This document shows, in pieces, positions 24,501 through 36,500 of a stretch of DNA of 64,000 bases (the first letter of the stretch is position 1; each line of letters starts with the position of its first letter). The notes under the pieces were generated by a model that had not been told where the DNA came from, searched no databases, and saw nothing but the letters and a program-made list of their open reading frames with translations. The DNA is taken from NCBI RefSeq assembly GCF_024868665.1, contig NC_079898.1:5032096-5096095 (forward strand), written 5' to 3'. Origin of the DNA: Triplophysa rosa. Lineage: Eukaryota; Chordata; Actinopteri; Cypriniformes; Nemacheilidae. A program made the translations under genes and the position numbers.

Positions 24501-27500
24501 TACAATGGTAGTCAAAAGTGCCCCAGAACTGTTTGCTGTCCTACATTCTTCAAAATATCTTCTTTTGTGTTCAACATAACAAAATAAATGACGCAGTAAT
24601 TTTTCCTACTATGGGAGTCAATGGAGGCTAAATCTGTTTGGTTATAAGCATTCTTCCAAATATCTTTCTCGGTGTTCATCAGAACAAAGAAATGTATACA
24701 TATTTGGAACAACTCAAAGGTAAATGATGACCTTTTTTTAACAACCCGTCCAAACTCATGACAGCCACTCTATTGACAAAATACATTTGCTTCTCTGCAT
24801 TTATTTATAGTAGAATGGACTTCTCATTGCTGCGCATCCCCCAATTTTTTTCTGTATTTTTCTTCTCTACCAGCACATCTATAGCAGACAAACAAAACTA
24901 ACCAGTGTGAAATTTATTTGTTTGTTGGAAAAACACACTTCTACAACATGCCGTTTTATCCAGCTACAGTAGCAAACAGCTGCCGCAAATACTGTACACA
25001 TGTTGATGATGGTAACGTAACGTGATGAGGTTCAAAGCCAAACATTACAATGCAAAAGAAACATGCTGTTTTTGTAAACGGCTTAAAAGCCAGAGAACGC
25101 CATGACTTCAGCATGAGTTTCTCACAATGAAACAATGTCAGACGTTCACTCGAGCGGCTTAAAATCAGGAAACAGCACTGAGCACTTTTGTTTGAAGGAA
25201 TAAACGTCATTCCTTTCAATGGCATCAGCGAGGCAGTGAAGATGAAGGGCCAGTCAAACATATCTCATTATATAAACTGACCAAAGCTTCTTTCATTGAA
25301 TTCCAAGTGCTGGATTACATTAACCAGAAAAGACCAGCGCTTAAACCCAACCAGACTGACCAGACTGGGATGAAAGTTGGGTGTCTAAGGTTCACGTCAA
25401 GTTCAGGCTAAAATTGACATGAAACATTTACTGTACTCAAGCAACTAGAGATGGTGGATCTAATGCAAAATAAACAGTAATGACTCTTGAATATGTTGAT
25501 TCTACTGATACAAATGGGGATTTCAGTATTACACATTATGTGTTAATGAGTGACTCACACAGTGTCACAGAGTAAAGTTAACAGATTAAGTGTTGCCACT
25601 GTTGTCTAAATTGGGCAACTTCTGTGGGTTAAAGGTGGAATTTTGTTCATCAACTGTCAATCTCACGCTAATATATTTATGAAAATAATGTTTTGGTATT
25701 TTGGGAAGGGTCATTGGGCGAATTTCTGGCTAGTCTTGATTGCCCATGGGCTGCGCTTTGATTAGGAATATCTGGCAACCTTGGGCAGAATGAACTGATC
25801 GGTTTAGTTCCACATTTTGGCTGTAATGGTTTTTGTCCTCATATGCAAGTAATCTGACCGGTTGAAAAGCACAGTAAATCTTTAATTCTGCTTAAAATGG
25901 ATTGTTTTAGAGCAGGCTTTTAGGATAATGACCTGTTCTAATGGCACTGATGAAGGATCGACATTCGCTAATATTTTAAAGGGGTCATATGGCACGGACA
26001 CATGCTTTTCTTTGTCTTTGGTGTGTTATAAGTTGCCCATACATGTATTAGACAAGTAAAATTGCAAATATTGTGTTAAATATAAAAATATTTGTGTTAA
26101 ATATTAAATATATAAGTGTGGTAACAACACTTGAACGAATGCTCACCCAGACCTGCCTGAAACGCCTCATGTAACCACACCCCCACAAATCTACGTCAGT
26201 TGGTGGTAAGATTTGACTAAGACCACCCAAATGTTTACGCAAGTAAGGTGGGCGTACCTGTCAGTTCAACTGAAGTGGAACCTGATGTTCCAAATATGGT
26301 AAGAGGCGTCACATTTCCGTCACACGCTTGCAGTATTCCACCAATCACTACGCACTGGTTAACTGGCCAATCATAGCACACTTTGCTTTTCAGAGCAATG
26401 AGCTTTGTTAAAAATCTGCACGTTTCAGAGACGCGGGGCAAAGAGGAGATACAAACATGCACGGTATGTGGAAAATACAGCGTTTTTGAACCTTAAATCG
26501 TGTATACACATTGCATTACATCTAAAACAAACTATAATATTCGTTTTAGCCGTGTCATATGACCCCTTTAAAAAGACTAAAGCACTGCCATATTTCATTC
26601 AGATCAGTTAAAAAAACATTTGACTTTTATATCTTCCAAAATTAACAATATTTTGACAACTGTTTTTGAGGTCTTCTCCCAACAGCTGTGAACAGTATAT
26701 TCTTCAAAATATCTTCTTTTGTGTTCTACGGAAGAAAGTCATAAAGGTTTGAAATGACAAGAGGCTGAGTAAATGATGACAGAATTTTGATGTTTGGGTG
26801 AACTATCACTTTAATCTGAGGTCAGAGGAAAGCACCTTTTTATAAATGGACCACTGCACAGAAGAATGTTACACTATAGGCATATCTGATTCATAAGTGG
26901 CCTAAACACTTTATTTATTTGTGCCGGTTAAACAATGTGTCAGTATGTGGCCGCGCTTTCCATGTAGATCGACACAAACAAGTTGGATTCTTCGGTCCAG
27001 GAATAAACAACTGATTAGATCACGAAGCATCAATGGAACGTCCTGCTCGCAGTTCCTTCGACAAATCATGACACCCTTCACGTGAACCCGTGCTCCACAA
27101 AACACGCACGATGAGAGGAAGACAAACAAAATCGACCTGATTACACAAGCTAAAAATATTCATACTACAGGGTCGTGACTCGTGACTGTAAATTGCTCTT
27201 CCGGACAAACCGAGCGAGTAAACAGCGAAAGACGCTCTAACTCGCGCAATTTTTTTCTTTTCAGCATTCTAGAAATATTTTCATTGAGGATGCAACTTGT
27301 CACTCATCATTTCCATCCTGTTTGTTTGAGCGTTGGCTGGTCTACCGCTCAGGAACTCAATGGAGGAAACCAACGTATGGATCGGAGGCTCAGACAGTGC
27401 TATATACAGCAATCGGCCTATTCTTTTACTTTATTAAAATATAAATTGTTTAAAATGTTGAGATCCAAAGGATTAGCCATGATAAGAACAAATTCGGAAA

Positions 27501-30500
27501 AAAATCACATAACGTCTTGACAGTGCCGTAGTTTATCATTTCAAGCAGCATTTTTTAAAGGAAATGACCACCTGCATGTACACTGAAGTTTATGTTGAGA
27601 AGCTTAACAAACAGTCTGCTCAACATTTGCTAAAAGAGGAAGAACTGCCTGCCAAGCACACATATTTCTTCAAAGTGGGGATTATTATTATGACAACTGA
27701 CAGCTAAGATATGATTTGCCTTTTGACCTACTCGAAAAGGGGTCATGATGACTGACGATTGAGACGCCAGAAACAATTACTCCATTATAATGAGATCTGA
27801 ACTCAATGCTAGTAAATTAAAGCACAGTGAGCCGGAACAAATCTGTCAGGATACTCAATAACTCTCATATTGAAATTCTAACCACTCACCCAAGGGTTAG
27901 TTCATAAAAAAAACAACATTCATTCTGTCATCGTTTATTCATCCAAATGTTGTTCCAAAACTATGGCTTAGTTTTGGAGAATGTATGAAACAGGCCATTA
28001 TAAGATCTCACTTACTGATAATCTTCTTCACCCCCACAGCTTCTCATATGTGGTATTCACATGCGGTACATTTTCAAACATGCAAGATGTCAAGTTTGAT
28101 GCTAGAGATGCTAAAGAGTTTTGGTCGGTTCCTCATACAAAGAACAGCATCCCTACTCTATGTCTTTAGAGTAGGGATGCTCCGATAACATTAAAAAAAA
28201 AAAATTCTGGTACTCGCCGATACAGATGCCTGTACTTTTTTACAACACAGTGAGACTAATAGACACAGAATAGCTTCATAATTACATACATTCGGAAAAA
28301 ATAAATTTGATGCGCTTTTCACAAACTTTCAACGCAAGTTCTTTCAGTTCTGTCACATGAGGTATCGGTGCATTTTTACGAGTACGAGTACATGAGCTTA
28401 GTATCGGTTCATACACCTAATTTTTTCCTTTTATGCTTTAAAAATTTTATATTCACTTTGATTAAATTGAAAACAAGAGATATTATGGAATACATCTTCG
28501 TTCCACTGAAAATAGAAAGACATGAAGGTTTGGGTTGATCTGTGGGGTGGATAGTGGCCATTAAAGTTTAAACATGAAAGAGGAAAGGTTGCTTCGAAAA
28601 AACTTTTCATGTCAATGACATGGGATTTTAGATTGTGTCTTTCCGTTTTCTATATTCTTACCTAAGAATAGTATTAGACAGGAACAAACTCCATCTGCAA
28701 AACGTACATTCATCAGCTAAATACAATACCAGAACACTCCTCTCGCGCACATCTACAGTATATACATATAGAAAACAGACAGATGTGGCATCATCAGCAT
28801 CTAATCACACGTCTGATGTCTTTCACAGCTGGAGAACTACATCCAGGACAACCTCAAACAAGACATGGCCCAACTCCAACACGACGCCGTACAAAACCAC
28901 ACGGTGACCATGATCAGGATCGGGACGAGTCTACTGAGTCAGACGGCTGAGCAGACGCGAAAAATCACTACTGTTGAAGCCCAGGTGAGCACTTTAGTTA
29001 AAGCGTGTACTTCAGTAAACACCAACTCTGTGTTAAAGCAAGTAAGATAGCTTGCAGTCTACTTAGGAAGCTGCATCTTAGTGGTCTCTCATATGTGACA
29101 GATTTAGACTGCTCGGTGCAATACACAAATGCATTATGGGATTTCATTCTCTGTGATGGTCCAACCTGAAAGCGATTTCTTATGAATTCGTAGGACGTTT
29201 ATTGTAAAAGTCTAAGCTTTCAATAAAGAAGTCTTTAAGCACAGTCATCAAAATCCATTCAAAGATGTGAAACTGCAGTGAGTGCACCTTTAAAGTCCCA
29301 GTGAAATAAAAAATGACAATGCCTATTTTTTCATGAAATATTGCAGCATTTATTGTAAATAGTTGATCAATTTGGGTCATTCTCTTTTTAAAATGCGAGT
29401 GCCCTAGTTTAAATCAGAGTAATGACTATCCATCTTAAATGAGGTATGTTAGACGGCTTGGGCGGAGCATCCATTAACTCCTCCCCTTCAACTGTCAGTC
29501 TGCTGAGCCGTTGAATATGAGAGTTACGACACTCACATAGACCTCCACAGGAAGAATGGAATGCAGAAGTAACTCGCGTCATGGAGCGTACGATAGTTCC
29601 AAACATTGCACTGAAGCCCATTCATTTCAGTGTCTCCCTAACGGATTTGCTGTACATTTGGTGAAATAACTGCATAACTTACATTTTAACGAGATGGCAG
29701 TTGAAATTAAATGTTAAAATTAAACACAAAGACTGATCTTAAATTCACATCACACAAAGAACGCATATGTCTTTAGAGTAGGGATGCACCGATAACATTT
29801 TTTAAATACTTTTTTTCTGGTACTTGCCGATATCGATGACTGTACCTTTTTACAACACAGTGAGACTAATTGACACAGAATAGCCTCATAATTACAAACA
29901 ACTCCACCTTAAATACATTCTGAAAAAATAAATAATTTGATGTGCTTTTCACAAACTTTCAAATCAAATTTCACAACAAATTTCAGTTAGTTCTTTCAGT
30001 TCTGTCACATGAGGTATCGATGCATTTTTAAGAGTACGAGTACATGAGCTTAGTATCGGGCCCGATACCGATACTGGTATCTGTGCATCCCTACTTTAGA
30101 GAACTTCAAAATTAGTACACAACAAAATGAAACACAAAGACTGATCTTATATTCACATTACTCCCAAGATAAAATGCTGCTATAAATGTCGTCAACGTAG
30201 TAATCAGTGTACACAATCTGCTAATATTTAGCAAAATTTATGCAAATACAGTTGCTGTTATCTGTCCCGCTAAAATCAATTTAAATAGGTTGACAGCATG
30301 GATTTGTTTGGAACTATTGAGGGCTCCATGAACCACGTGACCACACAGCGGTGAGATAGAGTGTCATAACACTCATATTCAACATTTCAAAATGTAATGG
30401 CTGTTATTACACATCCAATCAAATCGCAGAGAAAGACCAATGCCACGCCCACTATTATTTTCATTTAAAATTCCATTTCACTCTGAAATGCGTCAAAATA

Positions 30501-33500
30501 CGGAAGTAAAAACAATCGCAACTTCCGGTTCACTGGGACTTTAACATCCAAATCACAAAATCTTCACACAAATCTTTATTCTATCATAAAAATATAATTG
30601 GACTGAAAGGTTCTTTCAGGCATTAAAAATGGTTCTCTCTCATCTCATTTGTTCTTGCATGTATCATGACTAAACACCATGAAGCATTTGCACTCTACGG
30701 ACCAGTTGATTTTTGTGTTAACATTCTTTCTACACATACACATACAGTTGGAAGATGAGAAAACCTTCATTCAGTGAAAGTGAAACAAAGAAAAACACTA
30801 ATGAAGATTTCATAGATGTTATTATATGAGCAGTCAGCAGTTTCATCCTTGCCAAATAGTTCACGTAATTACACATCTTTTCAAGGCTGTTGCAATTAAA
30901 GCCAAGTCTTATCTGAAAGCTTTCTGTGGGAAACACCGAGTCTTTTTTCATCTTTAGGTTATTAATCAAACAACTCGACTCGAACGTCAGCTTCTTGAGA
31001 ACTCCATTTCCACCAGCAAACTGGAAAAAGATATTCAGCTGCAGATAAATGAAATCAGCAAACTGCATGAAAAGAACAGGTAATAAATACATAGTAAACA
31101 CGGCAAAAGTCAATAAACAACACTCCATACGAGAGCTTTGCAACTCACACAAGGAATGCATATAAATTGAAGCTTGTATTAACCAACAATCTTTACTATA
31201 TAGGGGGTATAATCCCCCCTTCCATGTTTTAAATGGTACTTCTCTGGGTTTACCCTCAGCTTCCTAGAAAAGCGAGTGGAGGAAATGGAAGGGAAGAGAA
31301 ACACAGAGCAGGACAACTTAAAGGAGGAGAAAGAGCAGCTGAAGAAGCTGGTGGAGAAGCAGACCAGCATTATAAAAGAGATGGAGCAGCAGCTGCTCCG
31401 CGCCTCCTCTGACAACTCTGCCATGAAACAGCAGCAGCTGGAGTTGACCAACATCGTCAACAATCTAATTCACACCATCTCTCCGGGTAAGCCACCGGCC
31501 GCCTGTGTCAGTATTCCACTTATCACATGTGAGATCGGGGACAAAACAGACTCCCAAAACAATCTCATGCCAGCTCACCGCCAGCTGTTCAAATGTTTGG
31601 GAAAAAGGTTTGACAAAAATCAGACCGCTGCTTAGACAGAGAAAGATAATTATCACTGAAGTACAGAAAACACAACATGCTGTTTTTGTCATCGGTCCAG
31701 ATGAACGACAGAGCCCGGGTACTGTTAAAAAAACGAAATGTTAAATCACCATCCAATACTTTCAGTATATGCAATAGATACTGTAAATCATTTTTGATCT
31801 GTATGATTTTATGTAAGGCAGTGGTCGCCAAACTTTTTGAGCCCATGATTCCCGACCTCGGACTTGATAAAAGGGAAGATCTACCACTCAAAAATTTGAA
31901 AATAAAAACAGCCCAGATTGAACCTCCAGCTTGAGGCCTTTTATTTAGCCTGTAATTGTGGGCCTATTTGAATGACCTGAAATTCTTTGTTCCACTTTGC
32001 AGATGCAACCAAGCAAACTTTGCCACTTTCAGTGGGCCAAAATGAGGTGAAAAACACCAATTCAAACACCAGTTCAAAGACTTTAATTCACACATGACAG
32101 CTTGATATTAAAACATAAGAATAAGAATTAGTTTAACAAGACCCTAATTATTTAGGTATTTACTGTATAAAGATTTGTTATTTATTATGCATTTATTAGG
32201 AGTTTATGTGGTTTACTTTTATTAAGTAAATGTAGTATATAGATGGAAATGTTATAAATAGGCCCTAATAACATCAATCATTTATCTATTTATTTTTACC
32301 CGTCTAATAACGTCTTTGTAATAATGATCTGTTTCACAAAATAGCCAAAGGTCTGACAATGTAGTATGGAATATCATCTCACCATCTCCCGTTGCTCACA
32401 CTCGTAAGTTATATTTGCGGAAGACCGAGAGCCGTGACTCCAGATACGCGGCCAGTATGAAATGCGTGCATCATCCGCGACCGCGGCGCTTGCTTGCGCA
32501 TCCAGTGTCCAAGCACAAAAACGCGTAAAACAATGAACAAGTGACGCTTTTAGTCAAAGGAATAAAGTGTAAATATAAATATCTTTTAATAACATATATG
32601 ACATTATATTTACAAATGATTAAACCAAATTGCCTGTTCGTGACATTTCAACATCGTTTTTTACCTTAAAACAAAAGTAAGTGTTTTTTTCTTTGCGGAA
32701 GGTCTGCATTCGGTAAAAATGAGGTAATCAAATATTTCAAATTCACATTTTATGTCCAGTTTTTTTCTCCTGTGGTAAGTAGCCGTGTCATAAGCGAGAT
32801 AATGTACAAGCATGCGGCCTTACATAAGCCCAGACAGTGTGATCAGGACCTGACACGAAGCAGAGGTTCAAATGTCACGAACATATAAAAAGTTTCAGTT
32901 TCAAAAACATTAACACAAATCATCCATGGTTTTGCTACAGTAACCATAGTTTCAAAGTATTTGTAGAAAAAAACATGGCTATACAAATTATTTTTTAGAT
33001 TCAGATTTAGATTCAATTTATTGTCATTGCACATGTACAAGTACAAGGCAACGAAATGTGACCTCTGCATTTAACCCATCCAGAGAGTAGTGAACACACG
33101 TACCCCCGGAGCAGTGGGCAGCTATCACTGCAGCGCCCGGGGAGCAAGTAGGGGTAAGGTGCCTTGCTCAAGGGCATCTCAGTTGATAGCCGCCGGCCCT
33201 GGGAATCGAACCGGCAACCTTCTGGTCATGAGTCCGACTCTCTAACCATTAAAAAGTAATAGTTCACATTCAAAATGAAAATCCTATCATCATTTACTCG
33301 TCTTAAACGTGTGATTTTCTTTGTTCTGCAAAACAAAAAAGAAGATATTTTGATAAATGTAACCAAAAACTGTTAGTCCCTATATTGTATGGACACCAAA
33401 CCAATGCAAGTCAATGGGAACCAATGGTCTTCTGTTACCAACATTGTTCAATATATCTTCTTTTGTGTTCTGTAGAAGAAAGACATACAAGTTTGAAATA

Positions 33501-36500
33501 ACAACAGGCTTTGTAAATAATGACATAATTTTCATTTTGAAGGTGAACTATTCCTTTAATTTTTAAAGGGGGATAATGCTACAAAAAGAACCATCAGCCA
33601 CATAGTGACTCTAAAGCCTGGCTCAGACTACAGGAGTTTTAAAATCCTGACAGATTTCAAATTCTGGTTGCAGCACACACATAAGGAGAATCTTAACAGA
33701 TTCTCTTATTTAAAATCTTAAACCACTATTTTTAGATGTTGACATCACATCTACATTTGAATCTCTTTTTCAAGCACTACAAAAATAGGTTTGCCCTGTG
33801 TAAACTTGCATTTATGAATGTGAAATGTCCAGATAAGAAAACTTTGGGGGGGGGTAAAGTTGTGTTTATAAATAAGCCTAAAGGTAGCAAGTGCAAAAAT
33901 AAAAATTTAGAAAGTTTGATTGGAAGTTTTTTTATTTCATAATTGCACATCAAAAGACATCCTAAGACACCCAAACTACAGGATAATATTAAGATTATCA
34001 TATCAGAGGACGCCTCTTACGTCATCTCACCGGGAAACAGAAGTAAACAAAGGGACATCGCAAAGTTAATTTCACGTGATCTCACCTGGCAACGGTTGTG
34101 TAACGTCTTTGTCGCTCTCTGAATGATTCTCTGTCTGTCTGTCCAAAGCCGCGGGAACGTATTTTGAGCAGGGGGTGCTATAATGCTTTTTGCTAGGGCT
34201 GAAGTTATGACTGTGCTTTGGGCGAGCCGCTTAAGTTTAATGTTAATAAATAACGGAAGAAAAAAAATAGTTGCTGCCGAGAATAAAGATGAATGCCAAT
34301 GTGATTATAAGACACAGCATAAAAACAAACACATAAACGCATGTTATCTGTATGCCTATAGCCAAATAACAATCTGTTGAACGAAACTACAAGCTGCGCG
34401 TTAGCAGTTAACTTACCCGGTACATTTAAAACCGACGCGACTTCTCCCCAGCTCTTTTCCTTATCTGTGCGGTTGTGGTATGTTTTGGAGGATACATTAT
34501 ATAGACAATCATGTGTTGCCACAAGTTGTTCCTCCATCTCCGCTGTCCAACTACCCTTGCAGGAGCTTTCGCGGTCGACATTTTTAAAGGTCTGTCAGTC
34601 ACCTCGTCACCTTGCAGATGTGCCTCTCATTGGCTGTTGCGAAAGTACCAACGTCATCACCCCGATTTAAAATCCTAAATATCAAACATGTTTGATATGA
34701 TCGGGGCGGCCCCGATTTCTCTCGGAGCAGATCGGGAGGTGTAAGATTCGATCTGTGAACGCCTCACATTACGTGATAATCTGGGCCGAACCTCGGACCC
34801 GATCGAGGTTCTGGACCCGATTTTTTCAAAGATTCTCGGGAGGGGAAATCGGGGTAAATTCTGGCCGAGAATCCTGTATCTGAGCCAGGCTTAAGTGTTC
34901 AAAGATTTACCAATAGGACCTCCAGTATAAATCAGATTATTTCTAGTCTTGCATCTGATTGTGTGTCGATGTATCTAAGCATTGTGTAAATCCGCCAAAA
35001 ATACAGCTGGCCGCATTACAAGTATCACTTCGCGCACTGTTGTTCCTAATTGCCTCTGTGTTGCTTGGCAACACTTGCAATAATTTTTGTATTAGGGCTG
35101 CAACAACTAATCGATAAAATCGATAATAATCGATAATGAAATTCGTTGTCAACGAATTTCATTATCGATTAGTTGGTCTGTGACGTCACTTGCGAGCTGC
35201 GCAGTTATAAATCAAGCGCATCTTCTTCCCTTTTAAAATTACCGTTTTAGATGTGTCTCTCCGTGAAGCATGAGCTGTGCAGTTTTAAAGTCAGACGTGT
35301 TTCTCCGTGGATGCGTCTCTTCGTGCAGCGCGAGGTGCGCAGTTTTAAAGTCACACGTGTCTCTCCGTGGATGCGTCTCTTCGTGCAGCGCGAGGTGCGC
35401 AGTTTTAAAGTCAGATGTGGTTCTTCGTGGACGCGTCTCTTCGTGCAGCGCGAGATGCGCAGTTTAAAAGTCACACGTGTCTCTCACGTGCATGCGCGAG
35501 GTGCGCGCAGTTTTAAAGTCACACGTGTCTCTCCGTGGATGCGTCTCTTCGTGCAGCCGAGGTGCGCAGTTTTAAAGTCAGATGTGGTTCTCGTGGAGCG
35601 TCTCTTCGTGCAGCGCGAGATGCGCAGTTTTAAAGCCACACGTGTCTCTCCGTGCTGCACGAGGTGCGCAGTTAGAAAGTCACACGTGTCTCTCCGTGGA
35701 TGCGTCTCTCCGTGCGGCACAGAGTTGTGCGTCAGTTTGAAAGTCACACGTGTCTCTCGGTGCAGTGCGTCTCTCCTGTGCAGCGCGAGGTGCGCAGTTT
35801 TAAAGTCAGACGTGTTTTGCATGCATCTCTTCAAGCTGCGCAGTTTTAAAGTTTAAAGGGGAGAGGTGTTTTAAATGACAAAATTAAAGATTATATTAGT
35901 AAAACCCAATTTGTGGCGTTTGCACTTTGCAAAGTACATAATAGGCTAAATACCCTGATTTGGTGGTTTATTTAGTTCAGAGGTGGGTAACGAAGTACAT
36001 TTACTTCAGAACTGTACTTAAGTACACTTTTTGAGTATTTGTACTTAAGTATTACTTTTTCTGTTTACTTTTTACTGTACTTCACTACATTTGAATAACA
36101 AATATCTCACTTTTCATGGCACAAAAAAAATATTTCCTTGGCCGACCCTCCCCTCGCTCCCATGTTTGGGAGAGACTATTGTCAGTTGCTTCTAATATGA
36201 CACACTTGAATCAACTCACCAGGTGTTTTAATTATGGAGACATTCACAACATTTTGGGAGAAGGCTAATGAGTTCAGTTGTGTATACTTTTCCCATATCT
36301 GATTTACTTATTATAAGCAAAAGATGTAATTACATTTTAATCCGATTAATCGAAAAAAAAACGAGAAAAAAAACCGCCCAACTAATCGATTATCAAAATA
36401 ATCGTTAGTTGCAGCCCTATTTTTGATTAATATCATTACGTTTTATTTTTGGAATCCTTGCTACATATATGGAATAACAGTTTCATAAAAGCAATAAGCC

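Larger units (their letters stand above)
35093..36419. mobile_element. hAT-like element carrying a minisatellite
   Basis: Ends TAGGGCTGCAACAACTAATC and AATCGTTAGTTGCAGCCCTA are inverted repeats. The flanking octamers (TTTTGTAT, TTTTTGAT) match at 6 of 8 positions. Next to the left end is a perfect hairpin (35131-35167). Inside are the 60-bp minisatellite and, near 35975-36120, a run of TACTTAAGTA-type motifs typical of fish repeats. Confidence 0.82.

Noticed and set aside
35279..35855. A CRISPR-like regular array.
   Set aside because: The genome is vertebrate and the units are contiguous, with no unique spacers; it is a minisatellite.
35251..35856. A 201-codon plus-strand open frame, and a 116-codon frame on the minus strand.
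   Set aside because: Both run through the 60-bp minisatellite. A period divisible by three keeps frames open in either direction; there is no start context, splice support or known domain.
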